Position numbers and translations under genes: made by a program. Below are positions 8,899 through 17,763 of a stretch of 64,000 bases of DNA, piece by piece (position 1 is the first letter of the stretch; every line of letters begins with the position of its first letter). Below the pieces are notes generated by a model. That model ran no database searches and had not been told where the DNA came from. It worked only from the letters and a program-made list of their open reading frames with translations. The stretch is from JAGVSR01 sp963708775 (GTDB lineage: Bacteria; Pseudomonadota; Alphaproteobacteria; Rhizobiales; Hyphomicrobiaceae): positions 186,001-250,000 of the forward strand of contig CAVPTI010000012.1 of NCBI GenBank assembly GCA_963708775.1, in the 5' to 3' direction.

Positions 8899-9588
8899 TC
8901 AATCCACTGTTTCCCGTTTGGCCAATTCGACTTTGAGGCCGGCTTTCGGATCGCTTTTCAGCGTGTAAACGGTCTTGTCGCTGGCTTCGAAATGTGCGGT
9001 GACCTTCTTGGCTCCGGCTTTGACAAAATCGAGCGCTGCGGGCGTGCAGGCCGTGTGTGTGACGCTCATGCTCGGGCGAATGTCATGCTGTTCGCCGCTG
9101 AACGTGTAGGTGACTGGCGCGCCCGACGAGTTCGCGATCTGGAAGGTGTATTTCGCCGACTGCGGGCGGCCGAAGACCTGGACCGTGATGTACTTGGGGT
9201 TCTTGTCGGGTGCCTGGACGACGCCGACGCCGATCTCGGTGTAGTAGGGACCGAGCAGGTTTTCCTTATGCGGAGGGGAGTTGATCCAGCCTTCCAAGGT
9301 CTGCTGCGCGAGCTCACGGGTTTCAAAACCGCTGCTGTCGAGGTTCATGGCGAGATTTTCACCGATCGAGCACCACTGGTAGCCGGATGCGCTGGCGCGG
9401 TCGCCGACGTCGCGGTTGTCGGCGGTGTGGGAGAAGGCGTTGTTCTTGGCCAGGTATGCCGCATAGGCGCGGGCCGTTTTCGTCAGCGCGGGGCTGGCCT
9501 TGACCTGCCCGAGCTTGTTTTCGCGGCGGTAGGCGTTGGTCATTTCGATCACAGCCGTTTCGACGGCCGGGACATCGGGTAGCGGCAT
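8899..9588 (-). CDS. CAP/SCP-domain (PR-1-like) protein
   Basis: 229 aa. Residues about 10–150 form a CAP domain: an N-terminal helix with NAYRRENKLGQ, NNAFSHTADN and SIGENLAMN with the expected His and Glu, then GWINSPPHKENLLGPYYTEIGVGV. A 75-residue beta-rich C-terminal part follows that I do not recognise. Bacterial CAP proteins are usually exported, but no signal peptide is visible. The ATG at 9588 is the first usable start, and upstream frames show no hydrophobic leader. Either the real start is disrupted or the protein is cytosolic. Convergent with recO and divergent from parC. Confidence 0.8.
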   Translation of the reverse strand: MPLPDVPAVETAVIEMTNAYRRENKLGQVKASPALTKTARAYAAYLAKNNAFSHTADNRDVGDRASASGYQWCSIGENLAMNLDSSGFETRELAQQTLEGWINSPPHKENLLGPYYTEIGVGVVQAPDKNPKYITVQVFGRPQSAKYTFQIANSSGAPVTYTFSGEQHDIRPSMSVTHTACTPAALDFVKAGAKKVTAHFEASDKTVYTLKSDPKAGLKVELAKRETVD

Positions 9589-9731
9589 GTGGGGTGAACT
9601 CTCGGAGGTTGTGACGCGAGGCTACAGAAACCCGAACAACTTGGCAAAAATCGGCTGTGGAGAGGCCAACGTCGGGGGGATGTGGCGGCCCGGCACTTGA
9701 GGGGCGGACCTCAGTCCAGTAACCACGGGCC

Positions 9732-11984
9732 ATGACCAAGCAATCAATTCCGCCCACCGGCGAGGGACCCATCGAGCCCGTCAACCTCAAGGACGCGCTC
9801 GAGGAACGCTATCTCGCCTATGCGCTCTCCACCATCATGCACCGGGCCCTGCCCGACGTGCGCGACGGGTTGAAGCCGGTCCACCGGCGTATTCTTTATG
9901 CAATGCGGCAACTCGGCCTCGATCCCGAAGGCGGGTATCGCAAGTGCGCGAAGATCGTCGGCGAGACGATGGGTAACTACCATCCGCACGGCAACCAGGC
10001 GATCTACGATGCGCTGGCGCGTCTGGCGCAGGATTTCGCGGTGCGCTATCCGCTGGTCGACGGGCAGGGCAACTTCGGCAACATCGACGGCGATAACCCG
10101 GCAGCCGACCGCTACACGGAAGCGCGTCTAACGCCGGTCGCCGCCGACCTGCTCGATGGGATCGACGAGGATACGGTCGAGTTCCGCGCCAACTACGACG
10201 GGCGCGAGCAGGAGCCGTCGGTGCTTCCGGCCGCATTCCCGAATTTGCTTGCGAACGGGTCCGCCGGCATCGCGGTCGGCATGGCAACGAATATTCCGCC
10301 GCATAACGTCGACGAGTTGTGCGCGGCGCTGCTGCATCTCATCAAGCATCCGAATGCGACGATCGAGAAGCTCGTTGAGTTCGTGCCGGGGCCGGATTTC
10401 CCGACGGGCGGCGTGATCGTCGAGCCGCGCAGCGAAATTCTCGAGGCCTATCGAACAGGACGCGGCGGGTTCCGTGTGCGCGCGAAATGGGAGAAGGAAG
10501 AGACCGGGCGCGGCGGGTATCAGATCGTCATCACCGAAATCCCGTATCAGGTGCAGAAGGCGAAACTCGTCGAGAAGATCGCCGACCTGATGATGGAGAA
10601 GAAGCTGCCGCTGCTCGGCGACGTCCGGGACGAGAGCGCGGAGGAAGTTCGCCTCGTGCTGGAGCCGAAGGCGCGCACGATCGATCCGATGCTGCTCATG
10701 GAGAGCATGTTCCGGGCGACGGAGCTAGAGATCCGGTTCGGCCTCAACATGAACGTTCTGTCGGCCGGGCAGATCCCGAACGTGCTCGGGCTCAAGGATG
10801 TGTTGAAGCAGTGGCTCGAGCATCGGATCGAGGTTCTCGTTCGGCGGTCCGAGTATCGGCTGAAGAAAATCGAGCACCGGCTGGAAGTGCTCGACGGCTA
10901 TCTGGTCGCCTACCTCAACATCGATGAGGTGATCCGGATCGTACGTTTCGAGGATGAGCCGAAGCAGAGGCTCATCGCCAAATTCAAGCTGACGGATGTG
11001 CAGGCCGAAGCGATCCTGAACCTGCGCTTGAAGAGCCTGTCGAAACTCGAAGAAGTCGAGATCAAGGCCGAGCACGACAAGCTGTCGAAGGAAAAGCGGC
11101 AGCTGCAGCAGCTTTTGAAATCGGACGATTTGCAGTGGGAGCGGATCTCGGAAGAGGTGAAGTCCACACGCGAGCGGTATTCGAAGAAGACCGAACTCGG
11201 CCGCCGCCGCTCTTCGTTCGAGGACGCGCCGGAGATCGCGGTCGATCTGGATGAGGCCCTGGCGGAAAAGGAGCCGATTACGGTGATCCTGTCCGAGAAG
11301 GGGTGGATCAGAGCTATGAAGGGACACCTCGACGATCTGTCGAAGCTCGACTTCAAGCAGGGCGACGAGCTGAAGCAAGCCGTCAAGGCGATGACGACCG
11401 ACAAGCTCATTCTGTTTGCCACTAACGGCCGGTTCTTCACGCTCGACGCCGGCCAGCTGCCGGGCGGGCGCGGTCATGGCGAGCCGGTGCGGCTCATGGT
11501 CGATCTTGAGGAAAACCACGACTTCGTGGAGATGTTCGTGCACGATGCAACGCGCAAGCTGATGGTGGCATCGAGCGGCGGCTATGGGTTCCTCGTGGCG
11601 GAAGAGGAGGTCGTCGCTTCGACGCGCAAGGGCAAACAAATTCTCAACGTCGCCGACGACGAAGAGGCCGTGGTTGTGGTTCCCGCCGATGGAGACATGG
11701 TTGCGACCATCGGTGAGAACCGGAAGCTGCTCGTGTTCAAGCTCGAGGACGTCAATGAGATGGCGCGCGGCAAGGGTACGATCCTGCAGCGCTTCAAGGA
11801 TGGCGGGCTGTCGGACATTCGCGTGTTCAACAAGAAGGAAGGCCTGACGTGGCTCGATAGCGCCGGTCGGACGTTTACGCTGCCGTGGAGCGAGCTGAAA
11901 GAGTGGGTTGGCGAGCGGGCGCAGGCGGGGCACGTGGCGCCGAAGGGGTTCCCGCGCTCGAACAAGTTCGGTCCGGCGTTCTAG
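9732..11984 (+). CDS. parC: DNA topoisomerase IV subunit A
   Basis: 750 aa. The catalytic Tyr128 is in AADRYTEARL; the winged-helix/QRDR segment is MGNYHPHGNQAIYDALARLAQ in two halves (residues 80–100). GSAGIAVGMATNIPPHN follows, then a coiled-coil tower and a short C-terminal beta-pinwheel with degenerate repeats. That length fits ParC rather than GyrA. The residue aligned with the quinolone-resistance serine of E. coli is Gln89. I believe this is common in alphaproteobacterial ParC. Topo IV decatenates daughter chromosomes. The gene is monocistronic in appearance, with 147 bp upstream shared with the CAP gene. Confidence 0.95.
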   Translation: MTKQSIPPTGEGPIEPVNLKDALEERYLAYALSTIMHRALPDVRDGLKPVHRRILYAMRQLGLDPEGGYRKCAKIVGETMGNYHPHGNQAIYDALARLAQDFAVRYPLVDGQGNFGNIDGDNPAADRYTEARLTPVAADLLDGIDEDTVEFRANYDGREQEPSVLPAAFPNLLANGSAGIAVGMATNIPPHNVDELCAALLHLIKHPNATIEKLVEFVPGPDFPTGGVIVEPRSEILEAYRTGRGGFRVRAKWEKEETGRGGYQIVITEIPYQVQKAKLVEKIADLMMEKKLPLLGDVRDESAEEVRLVLEPKARTIDPMLLMESMFRATELEIRFGLNMNVLSAGQIPNVLGLKDVLKQWLEHRIEVLVRRSEYRLKKIEHRLEVLDGYLVAYLNIDEVIRIVRFEDEPKQRLIAKFKLTDVQAEAILNLRLKSLSKLEEVEIKAEHDKLSKEKRQLQQLLKSDDLQWERISEEVKSTRERYSKKTELGRRRSSFEDAPEIAVDLDEALAEKEPITVILSEKGWIRAMKGHLDDLSKLDFKQGDELKQAVKAMTTDKLILFATNGRFFTLDAGQLPGGRGHGEPVRLMVDLEENHDFVEMFVHDATRKLMVASSGGYGFLVAEEEVVASTRKGKQILNVADDEEAVVVVPADGDMVATIGENRKLLVFKLEDVNEMARGKGTILQRFKDGGLSDIRVFNKKEGLTWLDSAGRTFTLPWSELKEWVGERAQAGHVAPKGFPRSNKFGPAF

Positions 11985-12087
11985 TGGCGTGTGTCCCGGA
12001 GGCTCGCGTCGGGAGAAGGATGGGAGTAGCGGTCGAGTTTTCGGACAGCGGCCTTGTCAGCCTCGCGGGGGCTCGCTACGAAACGGC

Positions 12088-12618
12088 ATGGGTGTTTGGT
12101 CAGGTCGCCGGTGCAGCATAGGTGGAGGTGGGGTCGCGTTTGCCGCGCTCGCCGGGCTCATGGCTATTTCGACGATGGCGCAGGCGCAGGAAGCCACCCT
12201 GCCAGAGACCGCGGTTCCGGTGCCCGCTGCCGACGCCGCCCCCGCCGCATGCACCAAAACTGATTTTGAAACCGTGGTCGATCAATCAGCAGCGGCCTTG
12301 CGCGATCTCAACATTCAGAACAGACCGCGCTTTCAGGAGAAGCTGCGGGCGCTCAGGGCGAAGAAAGCGTGGTCGGAAGACCAGTTTCTCAAAGAGGCCG
12401 TGCCGTACGTGAAGGATGACGAAATCGACGCTTATGATCGCAAGACGAGCGAGCTTCTCAATAAGATTGCGTCAATGGGCGATGAGGGTACGGCGTCGGC
12501 GACGCCAGACTGCGGACTTTATCAGGTGCTGCGCGGGCACATGACTCAGCTCGTCGATACGCAGAATGCCAAGTGGGCCTATATGTTCCGCAAGATCGAC
12601 GCCGCGCTGGGGCAATAA
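12088..12618 (+). CDS. Exported protein of unknown function
   Basis: 176 aa from the ATG at 12088, chosen because it gives a good Sec signal peptide (hydrophobic core VAFAALAGLMAISTMAQA, cleavage after AQA). The open frame extends upstream into parC without any family-like sequence. The mature part is about 145 residues, mostly helical, with two Cys (CTKTDFETV and PDCGLYQVL) that might form a disulphide. No domain was recognised. It is likely periplasmic. Convergent with bpt, whose end is 7 bp away. Confidence 0.75.
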   Translation: MGVWSGRRCSIGGGGVAFAALAGLMAISTMAQAQEATLPETAVPVPAADAAPAACTKTDFETVVDQSAAALRDLNIQNRPRFQEKLRALRAKKAWSEDQFLKEAVPYVKDDEIDAYDRKTSELLNKIASMGDEGTASATPDCGLYQVLRGHMTQLVDTQNAKWAYMFRKIDAALGQ

Positions 12619-12624
12619 GCGCTC

Positions 12625-13371
12625 CTACACGCGTTCCCAACCGTTGGGGCCGAGGCGCTCCTGGGGCAGGAAGCGCGTTTTGTAATTCATCTTGCGCGAA
12701 CCTTCGATCCAGTAGCCGAGATAGACATAGGGCAGACCGAGACTGCGAGCGTATTCGATCGTCTCGAGGATCATGTAAGTGCCAAGGCCGCGGCGGCTTT
12801 CGGTCGGCTCGTAGAAGGAATAGACCATCGAGATGCCGTCGGAGAGGCGGTCGCACAGCGCGGAGGCTGCGAGCGGCCAGCGGTGTGGGTTGCTGGTGAG
12901 CGCGTTTTCGGCCGGCTTCAGGCGATATTCGGTAATCGAGGTTTCGATCACGCTTTCTTCGACCATCAGCGCGTAATCGAGAGCGCTCATGTCGGCCATG
13001 CCGCCGTCGGCGTGGCGTGCGTCGATATAGCGGCGAAAGAGGCTGAACTGTTCGGAGGTCGGCTGCGCGGGCACGCGGTGCGCGACGAGATCGATGTTGT
13101 CTCCGGCCACACGGCGCATGGAGCCGGACGGGCGGAATTCATCGACGACAACGCGGACCGAAACGCACGCGTGGCAGCCTTCGCAGTACGGCATGTAGGC
13201 GATGTTCTGACTGCGACGGAAGCCGCCGCGCAGAAGATTATCGACGAGAGCCGGCTGCTTATCGGCGGTGAGGTGGGTGAACAGCTTGCGTTCGAGCCGG
13301 CCTTGAAGATAGGGGCACGGTTGCGCAGCTGTGACGTAGAACTCGGGGAAATGCTTTCGCTGCTCGCTCAT
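12625..13371 (-). CDS. bpt: Aspartate/glutamate leucyltransferase (arginyl-tRNA-protein transferase family)
   Basis: 248 aa. Bpt/Ate proteins add Leu or Arg from aminoacyl-tRNA to N-terminal acidic residues, making N-degrons for ClpS/ClpAP. Seen here: an N-terminal CPYL, then YMPYCEGCHACVSVRV with the conserved Cys cluster, and a GNAT-like C-terminal part with YSFYEP, GLGTYMILETIEYA and YLGYWIEGSRKMNYK. The ATG at 13371 is preferred, with GAAGGA about 9 nt upstream; a GTG at 13389 would add six residues. Confidence 0.93.
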   Translation of the reverse strand: MSEQRKHFPEFYVTAAQPCPYLQGRLERKLFTHLTADKQPALVDNLLRGGFRRSQNIAYMPYCEGCHACVSVRVVVDEFRPSGSMRRVAGDNIDLVAHRVPAQPTSEQFSLFRRYIDARHADGGMADMSALDYALMVEESVIETSITEYRLKPAENALTSNPHRWPLAASALCDRLSDGISMVYSFYEPTESRRGLGTYMILETIEYARSLGLPYVYLGYWIEGSRKMNYKTRFLPQERLGPNGWERV

Positions 13372-13381
13372 CGCCCGTCCT

Positions 13382-13582
13382 TCAGTCACGCCTGCGCCCG
13401 TCCGGCGGGATGCCGGTCGAGGTCATGATCGTGCACGCGGATCGCGTGCTGGTATTCTCAAGCCTCCGTAGCTTGAGCGATCCTTGAGGCCGAACGATGA
13501 TACGTGAGGCGGGGCCGCGTTCAAGCAGCCGATTAAGTCGTAGATGCCACGCAGGATCGTCAGGGGGCTGGACGATGATCAC
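13382..13582 (-). CDS. Possible small ORF coupled to the upstream membrane protein
   Basis: 66 aa, starting at a GTG (13582) that overlaps the stop of the preceding small membrane-protein gene (GTGA), and ending 11 bp before bpt. The protein is Arg- and Pro-rich with no recognised domain, and the C-terminal half looks low-complexity. The overlap is the only real support; it may be chance. Confidence 0.2.
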   Translation of the reverse strand: MIIVQPPDDPAWHLRLNRLLERGPASRIIVRPQGSLKLRRLENTSTRSACTIMTSTGIPPDGRRRD

Positions 13583-13860
13583 TCGTCGCGCTTCATGAGG
13601 CCGGCCGCGGCGGGGGGCGGCGCCGACGATCGCCGCGGCGGCGTGCGCTCGGCGGCTGCTTCGGTGTTGCCGGCACCGGCTGGCGGCGGTGCCGCTGAGC
13701 GGCGCGGCGCGGTGGCCGGTTCATTTTCTGGCGCCGGCAAAGGGGATGGAACGCGTGGTGTCTCAATGGAGGGTTTCGCGCTTGCGCGACCGAGCAGATA
13801 ACCGATGTAGCCTGCGATCAGTGCAACAACGAGCAGCTGAAGAAATTCAGGGGTTGGCAT
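13579..13860 (-). CDS. Small single-pass membrane protein with Pro/Ala-rich tail
   Basis: 93 aa. Residues about 6–24 form one transmembrane helix (LQLLVVALIAGYIGYLLGRA). The rest is a flexible tail rich in Pro, Ala, Arg and Glu (for example the RRSAAPPPAGAG and RRSSAPPPAAAG near-repeats). The hydrophobic N-terminus with an uncleaved look suggests a membrane anchor. No family was recognised. It lies in the bpt direction. Confidence 0.65.
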   Translation of the reverse strand: MPTPEFLQLLVVALIAGYIGYLLGRASAKPSIETPRVPSPLPAPENEPATAPRRSAAPPPAGAGNTEAAAERTPPRRSSAPPPAAAGLMKRDE

Positions 13861-13981
13861 ACTGACCTCGTCTGAGGGCCGTCTCGCGGCGTGTCGCCGT
13901 TACCGTACCGCGACGTGCGATGCCTTGCAAAGAAAAGGACTTTTCAGCCGACCGGCCGGTGACGGACCATCGATGAAGCTG

Positions 13982-14176
13982 TCACGGCGTCGATTGAGCG
14001 GCAACGGCTTCGAGGGTTGGGTCGATGGAGGCATGCGTCAGCCAAGCCACCGCGCCGATGCCGACCGTCAGGATAATCAGCCCAAGCAGGGCCCGCCGCA
14101 GCGCCCAGCGGGCGTCGAGCAAGCGCGGTGCTTTGGCAATCGTATCACTGCCGGCGCTTTGTAACTGACCAGTCAT
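13982..14176 (-). CDS. Small single-pass membrane protein
   Basis: 64 aa from the ATG at 14176; AGGGGAA lies upstream (about 14186–14192). The basic N-terminus (RLLDARWALRRA) is followed by a transmembrane helix LLGLIILTVGIGAVAWLT and a short outer tail. A longer in-frame start exists at 14365 but encodes no convincing protein. Function unknown. Confidence 0.55.
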   Translation of the reverse strand: MTGQLQSAGSDTIAKAPRLLDARWALRRALLGLIILTVGIGAVAWLTHASIDPTLEAVAAQSTP

Positions 14177-14452
14177 ACTGCGGAATTCCCCTAGCGCCAA
14201 ACCATGCAAATCGACGCCTGCGGGATAAACGCATGGTGCCGCGTAATGTTGCCGGCTGAGATTATGGTGGTGTCGGTTTTTGCTGTTTTTCGATCCGATC
14301 CGCTGCGGCGAGCCTTGTCCCGTCAAGGCCCGTCGCATGGGTCCGGAAGCCCCTGTACAATTCAATGGAAGACTGGGCCGCAGGGGTCAAGAGACGGCCG
14401 TGGGCATAACGATTTCTGACGGACAAGCGTGGTGTTGGGGCCACGTTGACTG

Positions 14453-15958
14453 TCACCCCTGACGCTTGAGACGGCCCCCAAAGGCAAGGATGGCTGCGAG
14501 CGGGATGACCACCCCAAGAATGACGGCCGTGACCACCAGAGGCGGTAAATCGGTGTAATTTCCCCGTTCCACGAGGAAGATAGAGTTCAGATACTTGGTG
14601 GCGAGCTGGCCGGCAATGAGGGCGAGGTTCAGGAACGAGGCCATGAGGGCGAACCAGACTGCTCGTTTGGCCGGAGGGGCGTAGATCGCAATCAACGTCA
14701 GGAGCGGCACCATGCTGAGCTGAGCCAGAGGCGAGGCCGCCGCCGCGTCGATGATCGCGATGGTGCGGGCGCCGAAACCGAAAGTCGCTTCCGTCCAAAG
14801 ATCGACGCGATAAACGAGGAGAAGGTTCGGGATCGAGAGAATGCCACCCAACACCGTGAGCCAGAGCAGTACACGGGCAACGGGAACACGGGTGATTGCA
14901 TCCGACAGCAGCCAGGCTGCGATGAGAGCGATGGCCGCACCGATCTGGCCAAGGATGCCGTAGAAGGCTTCGTCAAAACCCAGGACGTCAATTGTGAACC
15001 AGCGGTAGCCTTCGCCGACGCCTGGCGTGGCACGGAAGAAAAAGATGATCAACGCCGCGTACAGGATCTTGAGGCGCGTATTCGGGTCGATGTCGCTCGT
15101 GACGCGGTTCAGCATGGTGACGATGACTGCGAGCGAGATGAGGAAGGTGAGTTCCTGTGCGTAAGGAATCTCGTTGTAACCAATGACGACGATCAGCGCT
15201 CCGAAGGCGAGGCCGCCGCCCAGGATACGCCAATCCGTGGGGCGGCTCTCGCTGCTTTCAAGGCGAACGAGAAGCGCGCCGCTGGCGGAGATCGCGGGGA
15301 TGGCGAGACCGATCAAGAAGACGGTTTCATAAGGCAATGTGTTGGCGAGATAACCGGCGAGACCCGCCACGGACAGCGCGCCGAAAGAGAGCGCCAGCCG
15401 GCCGAGGATCTGGACCATGCCGAGATCGTGGTCGATTTCGGACTGTGGTCGCGGCGTTCCATCGGGAGACACACGCGGGACGACTTCGGTGCTCATGGCA
15501 TCGGCGACGACATCCTGCAGCACGACGCCGATGACGGTGACGATCTGCGCGATGATGTAGAGCTGCTCGGGCGGCGCGAAGGTGATCCATTTTCCGGCGG
15601 CGCCGGCAAGAAGGATCAGGCCGGCGGCGATGAGTGACGCGCCAAGGAAGACATAGCCGCGGCGGCGGGAACCCAGAAGCGGAACGGTATCGACCAATTC
15701 GCCGAAGACCATTTTCACCGCCCAGGGGAGCGTCAGCCAGACGCCCAAATGCGCAAGGGCCGCGGGCGAAAGCGTCAACTCCTTCTTGACCCAGAAGCTA
15801 TCGGCCACCGCGATGATGCCCAGTGCGCCGTAGGCGAAGTAGACCATCAGCAAAGGAAGGTAGGGCAGGCGGAATGCGCGGATGGGAGCGAGAACGGCGC
15901 GTGTCAGAAGGTCGAGCACGCGGGAGCCGATGGGTTGAGGCAGGCTGGTGTCGGTCAT
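14453..15958 (-). CDS. MFS transporter, BT1/folate-biopterin-transporter-like
   Basis: 501 aa with about 12 hydrophobic helices. The loop after helix 2–3 reads LPWAVKMVFGELVDTVPLLGSRRRGYVF, in two parts LPWAVKMVFGELVD and SRRRGYVF, which matches the BT1/FBT branch of the major facilitator superfamily (PW-K-G-L-D-P-G-RRR-Y pattern). Substrate unknown: pterins or folates by family name only. The gene follows the AMP-ligase gene by 30 bp on the same strand, so they are probably one operon. That pairing recalls LplT–Aas (lysophospholipid flippase plus acyl-ACP synthetase). Confidence 0.75.
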   Translation of the reverse strand: MTDTSLPQPIGSRVLDLLTRAVLAPIRAFRLPYLPLLMVYFAYGALGIIAVADSFWVKKELTLSPAALAHLGVWLTLPWAVKMVFGELVDTVPLLGSRRRGYVFLGASLIAAGLILLAGAAGKWITFAPPEQLYIIAQIVTVIGVVLQDVVADAMSTEVVPRVSPDGTPRPQSEIDHDLGMVQILGRLALSFGALSVAGLAGYLANTLPYETVFLIGLAIPAISASGALLVRLESSESRPTDWRILGGGLAFGALIVVIGYNEIPYAQELTFLISLAVIVTMLNRVTSDIDPNTRLKILYAALIIFFFRATPGVGEGYRWFTIDVLGFDEAFYGILGQIGAAIALIAAWLLSDAITRVPVARVLLWLTVLGGILSIPNLLLVYRVDLWTEATFGFGARTIAIIDAAAASPLAQLSMVPLLTLIAIYAPPAKRAVWFALMASFLNLALIAGQLATKYLNSIFLVERGNYTDLPPLVVTAVILGVVIPLAAILAFGGRLKRQG

Positions 15959-15988
15959 GATGTTCCGGGTTCTTGCCGTGCCGGCCTC

Positions 15989-17575
15989 CTATAGAAGGGG
16001 GCGGGCTTCGCGGGCCATTTCGAGGGTGGCGGCGTAGTCAACCTTGCCGGACCCCAGTGTCGGGATCTGCTGTGTCACGAGCAGGGCTTTTGGCACCCAG
16101 AGTTCCGTGATGCCTTGCGTGCGGGCGTAATCGGCGAGCATGCCTTTGTCGGCGTCGGGCTTGTCAGTGACGAGAACGAGGCTCTCGCCGCGGCGCGGGT
16201 CGGGGAGTGATACACAGACGTGGGTGTTGTCCGGCCAAAGGCCCGAGGCCAGCGCTTCGATTGCGGCAAGGGAGACCATTTCGCCGCCGATCTTGGCGAA
16301 GCGTTTGGCCCGGCCGCGAATGTGGATGTAGCCATCGTCGATGGTGACGATATCGCCGGTATCGTGCCAGCCATCGGGCGGCGGTACTTTGACGCCGGGT
16401 GCATCGGAGAGGATGTATCCGGCCATGACATTGGGGCCGCGGACTTGGAGACGGCCACCTTCTGCGATGCCTTCGACCGGCAGGAGGCGCGTCTCAATGC
16501 CAGGAAGGATGCGGCCGACGCTGCCGTGCTGCTTCTGATCCGGCAGATTGCAGGAAATCACCGGCGAGCATTCGGTGGCGCCGTAGCCTTCGAGGATCTC
16601 AGTCCCGCTGCGGCTCCACATCTCGCGTGTGGCCTCCTTCACACGTTCGGCGCCGGCTACGACGTAGCGCAAGCTATCGGTGTCGCCCTCGTCAGCGGCG
16701 CGGGCATAGCCCTGCAGGAAGGTGTCGGTGGAGAAGAGGAGCGTCGCATTCGTTTCCTTGATCAGCTTCGGGATCTGCTTGTAGTGCAGCGGACTGGGAT
16801 AAAGGACCGACTTCATGCCGCTGAGCAGGGGCATCAGCGTGCCAGCCGTCAACCCGAAGGAATGAAACATCGGCAGTGGGTTCATGGCCGTGTCGTGCGC
16901 CGAGAGAAAGCCTGCGGCGTGCGTGAAGATCTGGCGGGCATTGGCGACGAGATTAGCGTTCGTCAGCGCGACGCCCTTGGGTGAGCCTTCCGTGCCGGAC
17001 GTGAAGAGAATGACGGCGGTATCGTCTGGTGCGGCGCGACTGCCGGCTGTGGCCAGTGACGGAGCGAGCGATGATGCGAAGCCAACCGCTTTTTCGAGGA
17101 AGCCGATCTCTTTGCGCACGTCTTCGAGGTAGAGCACGCGCACGTTGTGGCCAGGAGACCATTCGGTCTCCTTGATGGCCTCAACGAGATCATCGAGCTT
17201 GGCAGTTTCGATGAAGCGGCGAGAGGTGATCACGACGGGCAGTGGGCCGGTTTTCAAGGCTGATTGGATGTTGCGTGCGCCCGCGGTGAAGTTGAGGAGG
17301 CTCACCGTGCGGCCGAAGGCATTGAGACCGAACAGCGCGATGACGAGCGCGTTCACGTTTGGAAGCAGGAGCCCGGTGGCCTCACCAGGTGCGGTTTCGC
17401 GCTTGAGGCGGCGGCCGAGCACGAGGCTCGCGAGGATCAGGCGGCCGTACGTCAGAGGTTGGCGTTCAGCGTCTTCAAGGATGACCTTGTCGGCCCCGTG
17501 GAGGCGCGCGGCGGCGCGCAAGGCCTGGAACAAGGTCGATCGGTCAGCAATGGCAGTCAAAGTCTTCTCTGGCAT
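15989..17575 (-). CDS. AMP-dependent acyl-CoA/acyl-ACP synthetase (Aas C-terminal-like)
   Basis: 528 aa from the ATG at 17575; the frame upstream to 17764 is unlike the family. The adenylate-forming motifs are present: FTSGTEGSPKGVAL (P-loop), GYGATECSPVISCN, DTGDIVTIDDGYIHIRGR and a C-terminal lysine region GSGKVDYAATLE. The pattern with MNPLPMFHSFGLTAGTL is close to the ligase half of Aas, which activates free fatty acids for acyl-ACP or for re-acylation of lysophospholipid. No acyltransferase domain is attached. Operon with the MFS transporter downstream; divergent from the TadG-like gene. Confidence 0.85.
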   Translation of the reverse strand: MPEKTLTAIADRSTLFQALRAAARLHGADKVILEDAERQPLTYGRLILASLVLGRRLKRETAPGEATGLLLPNVNALVIALFGLNAFGRTVSLLNFTAGARNIQSALKTGPLPVVITSRRFIETAKLDDLVEAIKETEWSPGHNVRVLYLEDVRKEIGFLEKAVGFASSLAPSLATAGSRAAPDDTAVILFTSGTEGSPKGVALTNANLVANARQIFTHAAGFLSAHDTAMNPLPMFHSFGLTAGTLMPLLSGMKSVLYPSPLHYKQIPKLIKETNATLLFSTDTFLQGYARAADEGDTDSLRYVVAGAERVKEATREMWSRSGTEILEGYGATECSPVISCNLPDQKQHGSVGRILPGIETRLLPVEGIAEGGRLQVRGPNVMAGYILSDAPGVKVPPPDGWHDTGDIVTIDDGYIHIRGRAKRFAKIGGEMVSLAAIEALASGLWPDNTHVCVSLPDPRRGESLVLVTDKPDADKGMLADYARTQGITELWVPKALLVTQQIPTLGSGKVDYAATLEMAREARPLL

Positions 17576-17763
17576 TTGAAGCGGCTCGATCTCGGGTGCC
17601 GCCCGTTGGACACCAAACGCGCGGCTGGTGCAACCCAGCCGCCTCCGATCTCGGAAAACCGGCAGAATTTTGCAACTGCGTAAAATTCGAACATTTGGAT
17701 TTACCAGCCTGAAGTGCGGAAGGACTAGCCTCGCATTACTGTTCGTTAAGGAGCCTGCGGACA

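Noticed and set aside
10725..11933. 402-aa minus-strand frame across parC
   Set aside because: Antisense shadow of parC codon structure.
16220..16984. 254-aa plus-strand frame within the AMP-ligase gene
   Set aside because: Antisense shadow, no family features.
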